Positions 24,523-34,800 of a DNA stretch of 64,000 bases are shown one piece after another (the stretch's first letter is position 1; every line of letters starts with the position of its first letter). The stretch lies in contig NZ_QPJW01000002.1 of the NCBI RefSeq assembly GCF_003337355.1, forward strand, positions 62,001 to 126,000, read 5' to 3'. Source of the DNA: Fontibacillus phaseoli. GTDB lineage: Bacteria > Bacillota > Bacilli > Paenibacillales > Paenibacillaceae. The translations under genes and the position numbers were made by a program. A model generated the notes under the pieces. It did no database searches and was not told the DNA's origin. It worked only from the letters and a program-made list of their open reading frames with translations.

Positions 24523-25224
24523 CTATTGGCCTGAAGTATCCAAAATATAAGTCAGTATTCCCCTCAGAGGTTCCGAAGAAGGAATAATGACGCCTAACCC
24601 GTTATTCGAAGACAGTTCGTAATAACTGAGAGGTTGTTGTGCTTCCTGCAAAAAATCCTCGATCGCCGTTAATACCCCATTACGCGGGCCATGCTCCCGA
24701 ACGGCATTGTGAACCATATTATTTAGACCGCCTTGTTCCAATAAACCCTCAAAGCCCGGTTCCAGTCCTTTTTTCTCGCAAGGCTGCCGGTAAGCTTCCG
24801 GAATGGTTTCGGGAGCGTAGTACATATCCCTTCTTGCATAGGGCCAACCCGTATCATGAAGAACCGTTACCGGAAAAGGTTTGCCTTTCTCCCTCGCCAT
24901 TCGCTCTACAAGTTTTAGTTCATGATAAACCGTGTACCAATTGTGATCGCCATCGATGAGTATCATGTCATAAGCGCCAATCTGAGGTAGGGCTTCAATA
25001 CTTAACAACCTCCTTAGACTTAAGGTTTCTCCGTAATAGCTTTTCATCAGCTCGGTATCGTATAACGGAGCAGGATCGATAACGACACATTTTGCTCCGG
25101 TATAACGGCAATAATCCAGCAGTTTAAAGGTATTTAAACCTGTAAAAGAACCAACTTCCACTATGACTCTAGGCTGAAGCGCTAATACCAAAGGCTTGAT
25201 CACCTTTTCCCAAAATCGATGCAT
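24523..25224 (-). CDS. Class I SAM methyltransferase, CmcI-like
   Basis: 233 residues from ATG 25224, which follows GGAGGTGG (the frame is open to 25257 without a ribosome site). Motif I is VIVEVGSFTGLNTFKLLDYC; a later aspartate-rich ILIDGDHNWYTVYHEL and TVLHDTGWPYARRDM match the cephalosporin hydroxylase/Methyltransf_24 group. Such enzymes sit in surface-glycan and natural-product clusters. Here the neighbours are broken glycosyltransferases, so it may be a survivor of a larger cluster. Confidence 0.75.
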   Translation of the reverse strand: MHRFWEKVIKPLVLALQPRVIVEVGSFTGLNTFKLLDYCRYTGAKCVVIDPAPLYDTELMKSYYGETLSLRRLLSIEALPQIGAYDMILIDGDHNWYTVYHELKLVERMAREKGKPFPVTVLHDTGWPYARRDMYYAPETIPEAYRQPCEKKGLEPGFEGLLEQGGLNNMVHNAVREHGPRNGVLTAIEDFLQEAQQPLSYYELSSNNGLGVIIPSSEPLRGILTYILDTSGQ

Positions 25225-25383
25225 CCGCCACCTCCATCTGCATATCTTAAACGCCACTGATCCGCCCGTGAAAAACAGGAAATATCATTATCGTATGTGA
25301 CGTTAACTACGTCCTATTCCCCAAAAACGCAAAAAGAACCGCAGCCATACGCCGCGATTCTTCCAATGATCCAACTGACTAAT

Positions 25384-26190
25384 TCAATTGTTTCGCTCTG
25401 TTTCAAACTCTTTCAACCATTTGGCATCCTGGGAAGTTAACTCCAAAGAATTCAGCAAGTCGGGCCGACGAAGCCAGGTGCGGCGTAATGCCTCCTTGCG
25501 ACGCCAATCCGCCACGTTAGCATGATGGCCGCTCAATAATATGTCCGGCACTTTCCACCCGCGGAATTCCACGGGCCGGGTATAATGCGGATATTCCAGC
25601 AGTCCCGTGCTGAAGGAATCGGTTACCGCACTCATCTCATTGCCTAGCACGCCGGGCAGAAGCCGGGTAACGCTATCGATCATGACCATCGCGGGGAGTT
25701 CTCCCCCGGTCAGTACGTAATCGCCGATCGACAATTCGTCGGTCACCAGATGTTCCCGGATTCGCTCATCGTAACCTTCATAGTGGCCGCAGATGAATAT
25801 AAGATGCTCTTCGCCTGCAAGTTCTTCTGCTTTGCGTTGAGAAAAGGGTTCCCCTTGGGGGCACATAAGTATGATGCGAGGTGCACGCTGGGTCGGCTCA
25901 ATCACCGATTCGCCGCTACCGGACGAAACCGTGGGGAGCTCTTCTGAACTTTCTTCCGTTTTGCCAAGCAAGTCCTCGACTGCCCTGAAAATCGGTTCCG
26001 CCTTCAACACCATACCGCCTCCTCCGCCATAAGGCGTATCATCGACGGTACTATGCTTGTTCCCCGCGTAATCCCGGAAATTAACGGCGTTTAATGAAAC
26101 AATGCCTTTCTCTTGGGCTTTTCCGAGAATGCTGCTATGGAATACGCCGTCAAACATTTCCGGAAACAGGGTTAATACATCTACGCGCAT
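25384..26190 (-). CDS. trmD: tRNA (guanine-N1)-methyltransferase
   Basis: 268 residues; makes m1G37 in tRNAs reading CNN codons. It starts [17 protein letters not shown] and has the SPOUT knot: [35 protein letters not shown] and [13 protein letters not shown] Ser/Glu-rich insert of about 25 residues before the knot is longer than in Bacillus. The ATG lies 2 bases from the end of rimM. No terminator directly follows in the conserved direction; the island begins there instead of rplS. Confidence 0.97.
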   Translation of the reverse strand: MRVDVLTLFPEMFDGVFHSSILGKAQEKGIVSLNAVNFRDYAGNKHSTVDDTPYGGGGGMVLKAEPIFRAVEDLLGKTEESSEELPTVSSGSGESVIEPTQRAPRIILMCPQGEPFSQRKAEELAGEEHLIFICGHYEGYDERIREHLVTDELSIGDYVLTGGELPAMVMIDSVTRLLPGVLGNEMSAVTDSFSTGLLEYPHYTRPVEFRGWKVPDILLSGHHANVADWRRKEALRRTWLRRPDLLNSLELTSQDAKWLKEFETERNN

Positions 26191-26191
26191 G

Positions 26192-26710
26192 TTACAACAG
26201 CCCTTCCATCAAATGAACCTTGACGAGCTTGGCTTTTACATCCACATCCAGCACGACGTCATCGATGACAGGCAGCAGCAGTTCTTTGCGCGTCGGGAGT
26301 TTAACTACCCACACATCATTAGCACCGGGACGTAGAATTTCTTCGATAACCCCGATTTCGTCGCCTTCTTCATTCACTACGCGACAACCGATAATTTCGT
26401 GAAAATAATACTCATTTTCCGGCAACTCAACACTGTTTTCCTTGGATACCTTTAATTCGAAACCTTTAAACTTTTCAACTTCATTTATATTTTCATACTC
26501 ATCAAATTTAACAATGTACATCTGCTTATATGGACGTGCAGTAGTAACAGTTACCGCGATCTGATCGCCTCGTTCCGGATGTATCATCATCAGCTTTGCC
26601 TTCGGCGCAAAACGCACCTCCGGAAAGTCGGTTTGAAGCAACACTTTCAATTCACCACGAATTCCGTGTGTATTCACGATTTTTCCCACAGACAATAATG
26701 ACTCCGACAT
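26192..26710 (-). CDS. rimM: 16S rRNA processing factor RimM
   Basis: 172 residues with the two expected domains: the N-terminal [20 protein letters not shown] and the PRC-barrel [20 protein letters not shown]. It assists maturation of the 30S head through uS19. ATG 26710 follows GGGAGG. It forms a unit with trmD. Confidence 0.96.
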   Translation of the reverse strand: MSESLLSVGKIVNTHGIRGELKVLLQTDFPEVRFAPKAKLMMIHPERGDQIAVTVTTARPYKQMYIVKFDEYENINEVEKFKGFELKVSKENSVELPENEYYFHEIIGCRVVNEEGDEIGVIEEILRPGANDVWVVKLPTRKELLLPVIDDVVLDVDVKAKLVKVHLMEGLL

Positions 26711-26740
26711 AACAACCTCCCGACACTTGTTAGGCTTCCT

Positions 26741-27382
26741 CTACGAAACGTCGTTACCTGTCTCCGCATCAAAGCCGTATTTATATTTCATCCGATTATA
26801 CAATTCAAGCTGGTCATTACGCAGCACGATTTTTTGAACGGCTTCCTTCCATTCCTGTTGAAGGTGGGAAGGTTTACTTTTAGAAAGCTCATCTGCCTTG
26901 AATTGCTGATGTAATTCGGCAAGATCCACTCTCATGATCTCCAGGCTCCTGATGATCTCGTTGCGCCCCTGATTTTCATCCAGGATCCGATTTAGTACCT
27001 GGTCGGCAATATCCTTTTGGATAAAGTTATAATAATCCGCCATTACATTGTACATTAAATAAGTCGATGCACCCTGTTTTTTAAAAAGGAGATCCAAGGA
27101 TCGGAAGGTCGTTTCCGAGGACTTCAGCGCCCCTGATAAACTGCCCAACTGATGCATGATTAATGCATCCGAAGAACGGTCTCTCACACTCTCGATCACA
27201 AGATCCGTTTCCGTCAACGATGCTTCCATCCAGTAATTGAAAGACTGATCCAGCATCGCCGAATAACTTTGTTGTTGTACTTCTTTGTACGGCAACCATT
27301 TGAAATTATAATAAAGACTGGCCAGCAAGCAAACAAGCAAAATGAGACAGGTCATCTGCCATGTTCCAAATTTTCGCTTCAT
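26741..27382 (-). CDS. Membrane-anchored protein of unknown function in the ylqD position
   Basis: 213 residues. One N-terminal membrane segment (MTCLILLVCLLASLYYNFKW, residues 10-29) is followed by a helical extracellular region without cysteines or a recognised motif. ATG 27382 has GGAGG upstream. In Bacillus this slot between khpA and rimM is occupied by ylqD, a cytoplasmic coiled-coil protein. This protein does not look like YlqD. A terminator separates it from khpA, so it may have its own promoter. Confidence 0.75.
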   Translation of the reverse strand: MKRKFGTWQMTCLILLVCLLASLYYNFKWLPYKEVQQQSYSAMLDQSFNYWMEASLTETDLVIESVRDRSSDALIMHQLGSLSGALKSSETTFRSLDLLFKKQGASTYLMYNVMADYYNFIQKDIADQVLNRILDENQGRNEIIRSLEIMRVDLAELHQQFKADELSKSKPSHLQQEWKEAVQKIVLRNDQLELYNRMKYKYGFDAETGNDVS

Positions 27383-27409
27383 CCCGCTTCCTCCTGCTTC
27401 AGCATGTAC

Positions 27410-27442
27410 GAAAAAGGGTTAGGACAAACATCCTAACCCTCT
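27410..27442 (-). terminator. Terminator after khpA
   Basis: AGGGTTAGGA (27415-27424) and TCCTAACCCT (27431-27440), followed on the minus strand by TTTTTCG. It ends the ffh-rpsP-khpA transcript. Confidence 0.88.
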
Positions 27443-27453
27443 TTCGTATATCA

Positions 27454-27684
27454 TTAAGACATGATGTCCACGGTAACCCGCTTATCCATCTTGACGGCTG
27501 CCGATGCTACAACCGTGCGGAGCGCCTTGGCGATTCTTCCCTGCTTGCCGATCACTTTACCTACATCATCGGGATGTACGGAAAGTTCATACACAATCAG
27601 ATGTTCCTTCTCCACAACCTCCACACGGACATCGTCCGGATGATCAACAAGAGCCTTCGCAATAACGCCGACTAATTGTTCCAT
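27454..27684 (-). CDS. khpA: KH-domain RNA-binding protein KhpA (YlqC)
   Basis: 76 residues, a single KH domain with the GxxG loop in VGKVIGKQGRIAKALRTVV (read here as GKQG). KhpA binds RNA with KhpB in Firmicutes and influences cell division and sRNA function. ATG 27684 follows GGAGGG. It is 22 bases after rpsP. Confidence 0.93.
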   Translation of the reverse strand: MEQLVGVIAKALVDHPDDVRVEVVEKEHLIVYELSVHPDDVGKVIGKQGRIAKALRTVVASAAVKMDKRVTVDIMS

Positions 27685-27706
27685 AAAAGACCCTCCGAAT
27701 CAGCAA

Positions 27707-27979
27707 TTATTTCTGCTGCTTAAGCTCATGAAATTTCTTCATTACGCCGGCTTTGCTGAGCAGGTTGCGAACGGTATCAGATGCTTGCGCACCGTCCTGC
27801 AGCCATTTCAATGCTTTCTCTTCGTCGATGTTCACTACTGCCGGTTCAGCAACCGGGTTGTAGAAACCAATCTCCTCGATAAAACGGCCGTCACGCGGGG
27901 AACGGGAATTCGACACCACGATACGATAGAAAGGAGCTTTATGAGCACCCATGCGTTTCAAACGAATACGAACTGCCAC
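27707..27979 (-). CDS. rpsP: 30S ribosomal protein bS16
   Basis: 90 residues beginning [20 protein letters not shown], with [20 protein letters not shown]. The start is GTG 27979, eight bases after GGAGG; the upstream in-frame GTG at 27988 overlaps the ribosome site and would add three residues. Complete length. Confidence 0.97.
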   Translation of the reverse strand: MAVRIRLKRMGAHKAPFYRIVVSNSRSPRDGRFIEEIGFYNPVAEPAVVNIDEEKALKWLQDGAQASDTVRNLLSKAGVMKKFHELKQQK

Positions 27980-28043
27980 GAAATTCACCTCCTTTAAAAA
28001 ATCAACAATATAAATCTATTTCATCCGGCGAGGTAAGTTCCTT

Positions 28044-29420
28044 TTACCGGAATGGAAATCTCATGCCTTTACCACCTTTGCCGAGCTGCTTCATCATTTT
28101 CGAACCTTTGCCTTTAGGGCCCATCATGTCCGAGAACTGCTTCATCATTCTGCGCATCTCGTCAAATTGCTTGATCAGACGGTTCACATCCGTAAGCGTA
28201 GTTCCGCTTCCCGCAGCGATCCGCTTGCGCCGGCTGTGATTGATCATATCCGGGTTTTGCTTCTCCTGCTTGGTCATGGAATGAACGATCGCTTCCACCC
28301 GGCCCATCTGCTTCTCATCGACCTTGACGTCCTTCATCTGTTTCATCTTACCCATGCCGGGAATCATATCCATGATCTGATCCAGCGGACCCAGCTTTTT
28401 GACCTGATCCATCTGCTCCAGGAAATCGTCGAACGTAAATTCCGCATTGCGCATTTTCCGTTCCATTTCCTTCGCTTTATCCGCATCAATGTTGGACTGT
28501 GCCTTCTCAATCAGTGAGAGCATATCCCCCATGCCTAAAATCCGCGAAGCCATCCGTTCCGGATGAAAAGGCTCCAGCGCATCGATCTTCTCGCCGAGCG
28601 CCGCAAACTTGATCGGGCAACCCGTGACTGCTTTAACCGACAAGGCTGCGCCGCCGCGGGTATCCCCGTCCAGCTTCGTGAGTACAACCCCGGTCAGTGT
28701 CAGCTGCTGATTGAAGCTCTCGGCCACATTGACCGCATCCTGACCTGTCATAGCGTCTACGACAAGGAGCACTTCATCCGGCTTGGTCACTTCGTGAATT
28801 TGACGAAGCTCCTCCATCAATTCTTCATCGACATGAAGCCGACCCGCGGTATCGATCAGCAAATAGTCATTGCCGTTGTCCTTTGCATGCTGCAAAGCCT
28901 GACGTGCAATTTCAACCGGGTTGTTGCCTTCCGGAAGCGTGAACACCGGTACCTTGATCTGTTCGCCGAGCACCTGCAGCTGCTTGATCGCGGCCGGGCG
29001 GTAAATATCCCCGGCTACGAGAAGTGGGCGATGGTTGCCCTTCAGGAGCAGCTTGGCCAACTTCGCCGAAGTCGTTGTCTTACCGGCACCTTGCAGACCC
29101 GCCATCATGACTACGGTCGGCGGACGGTTGCTCTTCGCCAGCTTCGCCTGGCTGCCGCCCATCAAATCGGTCAATTCCTTGTTGACGATATCGATGATGA
29201 CCATGCCCGGCGTAAAGCTATCCATGACCTCACTGCCGACGGCCTTCTCTTTCACTTTGGCGATAAAATCCTTGACCACTTTAAAGTTGACATCCGCTTC
29301 CAGCAAAGCCAGACGAACTTCGCGCATCGCTTCGTTCACGTCGTCTTCCGATACTTTCCCTTTGCCGCGAAGCTTGCTGAATACGCTCTGCAATCGATTT
29401 GTCAATCCTTCAAAAGCCAT
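28044..29420 (-). CDS. ffh: Signal recognition particle protein Ffh
   Basis: 458 residues: N domain, GTPase G domain (GLQGAGKTTTSAKLA, DTAGRLHVDEE, TKLDGDTRGG) and a methionine-rich M domain from about residue 300 (QMDQVKKLGPLDQIMDMIPG) that binds SRP RNA and signal peptides. It ends KQLGKGGKGMRFPFR. It lies between ylxM and rpsP as usual. GGAGGTGA precedes the ATG. Confidence 0.98.
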   Translation of the reverse strand: MAFEGLTNRLQSVFSKLRGKGKVSEDDVNEAMREVRLALLEADVNFKVVKDFIAKVKEKAVGSEVMDSFTPGMVIIDIVNKELTDLMGGSQAKLAKSNRPPTVVMMAGLQGAGKTTTSAKLAKLLLKGNHRPLLVAGDIYRPAAIKQLQVLGEQIKVPVFTLPEGNNPVEIARQALQHAKDNGNDYLLIDTAGRLHVDEELMEELRQIHEVTKPDEVLLVVDAMTGQDAVNVAESFNQQLTLTGVVLTKLDGDTRGGAALSVKAVTGCPIKFAALGEKIDALEPFHPERMASRILGMGDMLSLIEKAQSNIDADKAKEMERKMRNAEFTFDDFLEQMDQVKKLGPLDQIMDMIPGMGKMKQMKDVKVDEKQMGRVEAIVHSMTKQEKQNPDMINHSRRKRIAAGSGTTLTDVNRLIKQFDEMRRMMKQFSDMMGPKGKGSKMMKQLGKGGKGMRFPFR

Positions 29421-29465
29421 TCTTCGGTCACCTCCGTTCCATTTTCCAAGCTCCAGCCGCCGATG

Positions 29466-29819
29466 TTACAACTGTTCAGCCAAGCGCATCAGCTGTTTTG
29501 CCGTCTCTTTATGTAACGCAGACATTTCACTGTCTTCTAGCACTGACTCAAGTTTTGAAAGCAATTCGCTGCGTTCTTCGTCCTTACGGAGCAGTCCAAG
29601 CTTTGATTCATATACCTCTAACATCTCTTCCGCCCGCTTGATATGTTCATACACCGCCTGGCGGCTAATTTCAAATTCCGTGGCGATTTCACCCAAGGAA
29701 AAATCATCGAGAAAATAATATTTGAGAAATCTTTGCTGCTTTTCCGTCAGCAAGGCTTCGTAAAAATCAAACAACAGGTTGATCCGGTTTGTCTTCTCAA
29801 GCCTATTCTCTTGACTCAT
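29466..29819 (-). CDS. ylxM: YlxM-family HTH protein, SRP-associated
   Basis: 117 residues from ATG 29819 after GGAGGGAG (the frame is open to 29864). A sigma region-4-like HTH ([20 protein letters not shown] then [16 protein letters not shown]) fills most of it. Members sit in the ftsY-ffh operon and bind SRP in some species. The long N-terminal start would cross poor sequence. Confidence 0.93.
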   Translation of the reverse strand: MSQENRLEKTNRINLLFDFYEALLTEKQQRFLKYYFLDDFSLGEIATEFEISRQAVYEHIKRAEEMLEVYESKLGLLRKDEERSELLSKLESVLEDSEMSALHKETAKQLMRLAEQL

Positions 29820-30001
29820 ATGGGCACTCCCTCCGTCAAGGAAAAACACTTTACAGCGTATCAACGATCCTTATCATACCGAATGAAGAACCTATTGTCA
29901 AGTAATTCCCCTTAACATCGACAAGCATCTGCTAGGGTGAGTAGAAGGGTCTCATTGGAAATCATCCAATGGTGTACCGGAACTCGAGCCCTACAATAGC
30001 A

Positions 30002-30031
30002 AAAACCACCGGAGCAATGCCCCAGTGGTTT
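30002..30031 (-). terminator. Terminator after the hemolysin III gene
   Basis: On the minus strand AAACCACTGG pairs with CCGGTGGTTT, then TTTGC. It lies about 55 bases after the stop. Confidence 0.7.
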
Positions 30032-30084
30032 TCTACTCCTCGGCTCACCGGCTCTTCTTTCGGTCTGTCGCACAGCTTAACGCC

Positions 30085-30732
30085 TCACCAATTAGGCAGC
30101 AAATACAGCAGGATCGCAAAGAAATGCGTAACGCTGCCGGCAAGAACGAACAAGTGCCAGATAGCGTGATGATAAGGAAAGCCCCGCCATACGTAAAATA
30201 TGGTGCCAAGCGAATACAGAATGCCTCCGGTGACCAGCAACACCATGCCCGTATTAGGGACAGCGGCTACCAACGGACCCCAGGCGATAACGATCAACCA
30301 TCCCATAATGAGATAAAAGATCGTTGACATGAACAAAAATCGTTTGACGAAAAACGCCTTAAACACTACGCCTAGCAGCGCGATCCCCCAGACGACCCCG
30401 AACAGACTCCAGCCGAGCGGTCCGCGGATGGCCACTAGCATAAACGGAGTATAGGTCCCGGCTATAAAAATATAGATGGAGGAATGGTCAAAAAATTCAA
30501 ACAGATCTTTTACCTTTCCCTCTTTGAAGCTGTGTACCAATGTCGAGCACGAATACAGGAGCAACATGCTCACTCCATACACCGTGAAGCTGACGACATG
30601 CCATGCCGTTCCCTTCAAACTGGAGTAGACGATCAACAATACCAGTCCCGCCAGGCTGAGCAGCGCGCCGATCCCGTGGGTAATCGCATTGGCGATCTCC
30701 TCCCGGCGCGGATAAGTATGCGTATTGGCCAT
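30085..30732 (-). CDS. Hemolysin III / PAQR-family membrane protein
   Basis: 215 residues with seven hydrophobic segments. Family marks are REEIANAITHGIGALLSLAG, a SCSTLVHSF stretch, FDHSSIYIFIAGTYTP and the C-terminal HHAIWHLFVLAGSVTHFFAI. The conserved Ser/His/Asp residues match the metal site of PAQR proteins. The true bacterial function is unsettled. ATG 30732 follows AGGAGG. It is an insertion in the usually tight ftsY-ylxM pair. Confidence 0.92.
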   Translation of the reverse strand: MANTHTYPRREEIANAITHGIGALLSLAGLVLLIVYSSLKGTAWHVVSFTVYGVSMLLLYSCSTLVHSFKEGKVKDLFEFFDHSSIYIFIAGTYTPFMLVAIRGPLGWSLFGVVWGIALLGVVFKAFFVKRFLFMSTIFYLIMGWLIVIAWGPLVAAVPNTGMVLLVTGGILYSLGTIFYVWRGFPYHHAIWHLFVLAGSVTHFFAILLYLLPNW

Positions 30733-30795
30733 GACTTCAGCCTCCTATTTTTCAACTTAAGATTTATTAACCATATGGCCGCTTGCCCAAAACGG

Positions 30796-31797
30796 TTACT
30801 CCCGACCGGTTTCCGGCTCCTCTTCCTCGCGAATCAAACCGGCGAAGAGGCCGTGTACAAATTGCTCGGAATCGAACTTTTGCAAGTCATCCATCTTCTC
30901 CCCAAGCCCGACAAGCTTCACCGGCAGGCTCAGCTCTTGACGGATCGCAATCACGATCCCGCCCTTGGCCGTCCCATCCAGTTTGGTCAGCACCAGACCG
31001 GTTACACCGCTCTTCTCGCCGAACAGCTTCGCCTGGCTAAGCGCGTTTTGGCCGGTGGTCGCATCGAGCACCATCAACACTTCATGAGGTGCTCCCGGGA
31101 TTTCGCGCTGTATTACGCGGAATATTTTATTCAGTTCTTCCATGAGATTGGATTTGTTCTGAAGTCGGCCAGCCGTATCGCAAAGCAAAATATCCGCGCC
31201 CCGCTGTTTTGCAGCCTGCACCGCATCGAACATGACCGCGGCCGGATCGGATCCGGCCTGCTGTTTGATCACATCAACGCCGACCCGCTTGCCCCATACT
31301 TCCAACTGCTCGATTGCACCGGCACGGAACGTATCTCCCGCTGCCATAATCACTTTTTTCCCTTGTTGCTTATAGTGGTGAGCAAGCTTCCCGATTGTCG
31401 TTGTCTTGCCGACGCCATTGACGCCGACGAACAAGATGACCGTAATTCCGTCCGGATTCAACTTCAACTCATTGTCTTCATCGCCGCGCAGCAATTCAAT
31501 CAGCTTCTCGGACAAAATCGGCTGGAGCTCGGCGGCCTCCTCGATCTTGCGCTTTTTCACCTCGGAGCGCAATTCCTCGATCAGATTCATTACCGTATTT
31601 ACGCCGACATCGGCACCAATCAGAATTTCTTCAAGCTCCTCAAAAAAATCCTCGTCTATTTTTTTGCGCCGGGTTATCAGCTCCGTTACTTTCTCCACGA
31701 AACCTTTGCGGCTTTTTTCCAACCCGTCCTTGAACTGTTTCGTCACCGACTCGGTCTTGGAGGCGATGCTCTCTTTCAGTTTTTTAAAGAAACTCAT
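30796..31797 (-). CDS. ftsY: SRP receptor FtsY
   Basis: 333 residues. The short acidic/basic N-terminal part ([20 protein letters not shown]) leads into the NG GTPase: [47 protein letters not shown]. It docks SRP-ribosome complexes at the membrane. The start is ATG 31797, with AGGAGGG upstream, 24 bases after smc. Confidence 0.97.
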   Translation of the reverse strand: MSFFKKLKESIASKTESVTKQFKDGLEKSRKGFVEKVTELITRRKKIDEDFFEELEEILIGADVGVNTVMNLIEELRSEVKKRKIEEAAELQPILSEKLIELLRGDEDNELKLNPDGITVILFVGVNGVGKTTTIGKLAHHYKQQGKKVIMAAGDTFRAGAIEQLEVWGKRVGVDVIKQQAGSDPAAVMFDAVQAAKQRGADILLCDTAGRLQNKSNLMEELNKIFRVIQREIPGAPHEVLMVLDATTGQNALSQAKLFGEKSGVTGLVLTKLDGTAKGGIVIAIRQELSLPVKLVGLGEKMDDLQKFDSEQFVHGLFAGLIREEEEPETGRE

Positions 31798-31821
31798 AGG
31801 TTCCCTCCTAGTTTATTCACG

Positions 31822-34800
31822 TCAGGCAATTTCCATCGTTTCCTCGTCCTCCAGCTTGACCGATACCAGCTTGGAAACGCCGCCTTCTTCCATCGTGACC
31901 CCGTACAGCACATCCGCTTCTTCCATAGTTCCTTTGCGGTGAGTCACGACGATAAATTGGGTCTGCTCGGAGAACTCGCGCAAGTACTGGGCAAATCGAA
32001 CCACGTTTGCCTCGTCAAGAGCGGCTTCCACTTCATCCAGTACGCAGAACGGGACCGGCTTCACCTGCAGGATCGCGAACAGCAATGCCATAGCGGTCAA
32101 AGCACGTTCCCCGCCTGAAAGCAGCTGCAGGTTTTGAAGTTTCTTGCCCGGCGGCTGAGCAACGACGTCGATTCCGGTTTCCAGCATGTTTTCCGGATCG
32201 ATCAAAATCAGATCGGCACGTCCGCCGCCGAACAATTTCGAGAAGACGATAACAAACTCGCGGCGGATTGCATCAAACGTATGTTTGAACCGTTTAGACA
32301 TTTCCTCGTCCATTTCTTTTATGACCTGATACAGCGTCGTTTTCGCCTCCACCAGATCATCTTTTTGCTCGCTGAGGAACTGGTAGCGCTCGTATACACG
32401 CTGGTATTCCTCAATGGCCCCTAAGTTCACCTCGCCCAGCAGCGTAATCTGCCGTTTCAGTTCTTTTACGTCTGCCTGGGTTTGCGGCACATCTTCAGGT
32501 ACCGAGTAACGCAGCTTGGCTCGTTCATAACTCAGCTCGTAATCATCGGCCAGCTTGCGTAGAATATTGTCCAGCTCCACGTCGAGACGGTTAGCCTGGA
32601 TTTCCGTCTGCCTTAGCTGCTCTTCCACCGTTTTCAGGCCTAGTCGCTGCTCTTTCGTTTCGCTTTCGCCTTCCTCCAGTTTTCTTACCAACACGGCGCG
32701 GGAGGCACGTTCCAGCTCCAACTGTTCACTTGCGCGTTCCTTCTTCAGCTTGTAATCATTTAAGTCCTCGCGCTGGCTAACGCTTTGCAGCTCATTTTGC
32801 TTCAAATCGGCTTCGATGGACTGCAGGATACTGCGGTTCTGATCCAGTTCCCGCTTCAAGATGCTGCAGTCTTCTTCGGCACGCCGCAATTGTTCCCGAA
32901 GCGAGTAACCTTCCTGATCCAACTTGCCTTCACGGACTTTCAGTCCGGTAAGCAGATCCTGCAGTTCCTCTTTGGCCGATTCGTTCGCTTTACGGGCAAA
33001 CTCGGCCGCCTGAATGGACTGTTGGACGGATTGCTCCTCCTTCTCCAGTTCCACCAGCTTCGCCTCAGCCTCCGCCTTGCTTTTATCGAGATCTTCCAAT
33101 TCCTTGATGTAATGGCCTTTCTCCTGACCATACAATTGGAATTGTTCCGAGACATGTTTCCATTCGTGATCAACCTGCTTCAGATCGCCCGCAACAGATT
33201 GCTCTTCCGAACGCTTACGGTCGCCGGCTTCACGCAGTTTCTCCAATTCCTGTTCCGCCGATTCCATCTGTTCGCGGAGATCCTTAAGACCTTTACGGAG
33301 TTTATCCAGCATATTTTCACTTTCAGTAATGTCCGTGGCCAATTGGTCAAGCTGACGTTTCCGGCCCAGCAGATTGCTGTTCTTTCGGTGTTGGCTCCCC
33401 CCGGTCATCGAACCGCCGGCATTGACCACATCGCCATCCAGCGTAACGATCCGGAACCGGTACTGACAGCGGGCCGCCATTTTGTTTGCTCTTTCCAGAT
33501 CGCTGGCAAACACCACATTGCCCAGCAGGCTGCCGACGATGTCCGCATACCGTGGCTCAAAACCGACCAGCTCCGCACCAATGCCTACAAAGCCCTCGGC
33601 TTCCTCCATTTGCCGCTTGTCTGCGGCAGATATTTGCCGTGGCCGGATGACGTCGAGCGGCAAAAATGTCGCCCGACCCAACTGGCGCTGCTTCAGGAAG
33701 GCAATCGCCTGCCGGGACACGGCCTCATTTTCCATGACAATGTGCTGCATCGCAGCGCCGAGCGCCGTCTCTACGGCGATTTCCAGCTTCTCCGGTACGC
33801 GGATCAGCTCGGCAACGGCACCATGAACACCGGTGAGCGCCGACTTCCGGGATGCTTTCAGCACTTCCTTGACGCCAAGCGCAAAACCATCGAAGTCCTC
33901 TTCCATCTCCTTCATCGTATCGCGGCGGGACACCAGCCCTTCCCGCTTTTGTTCCCATTTCCGGATCCCGTTTTGGCTCTCCTCCGCCAGCTTCTGCAAC
34001 GACTGAACCCGTTCGCTTTCCGAAATGTACTTGCCCCGCAGATCAGCGATTTCTTTCCCGAGCTGCTGCAGCGTACGCTCAATCTCACTTTTTTTGCCCT
34101 TCAGCCGTTCCAGTTCGTCCCGCCATTTGGCGCCTTCCTCTTCCGAACGGGCCATTCGGCGCTGCACGCCTTCTTTTTGCTGATCCGCCGAACGGATTTC
34201 GCCTCTCGCTTGAGCCATCAGGTTCATGATCTCAAGCAGTTGCCCTTTGAGACCCTCCTCCTGCGCCTGACTGATCCCGCCGGTAACGCCGACAAGCTTC
34301 GCTTCCTCGGCCGACAGTTCCGTCCGCAGCTCGCTGAGTTGCTTCTCCGCAGCCGCGAAATTGGACGCCAATTTCTCCATTTCCGCAGCCCGCTGAGCAT
34401 ATCGCTCCTCGCTGACAGAAAGCGATTGCCGAAGCTGCTCCCGGTTTTGCGTAAGGTTCTTGGATCGTTCCTTAAGCACCTCGCCGAAGCCCTCGCTCTT
34501 CTCGAAGCTCTCGCTGTATTCCAGCAACTGCCCCTGAAGTACTTCAATCTGATCTTCAACCTGACGGAGTGCAAGCCGGTCGCTTTCCAGCTTCGCATCG
34601 TGGGCCGATACGACCGTTGACAGAGCCGTTTGCTCATCCTGCAGCTTGGTCAGCCTGGCGTTGGCCTCGCTCCACGTTTCATGGATTTGCTCAATTTGAT
34701 GCACATACAACGAAATTTCTTTATTTTTCAACTGCTCGCGCAGTTCCTTGAATTTTTGCGCCTTATCCGACTGCTCTTTGAGCGGGCCGACTTGATCCTC

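Noticed and set aside
30484..32118. Plus-strand ORF of 544 codons
   Set aside because: It runs antisense through the hemolysin III, ftsY and smc 3' region; codon-shadow effect of GC bias.
32785..34620. Plus-strand ORF of 611 codons
   Set aside because: It is antisense to the SMC coiled coil; the Leu/Phe-rich product is the usual shadow of a Glu/Lys/Gln-rich protein.
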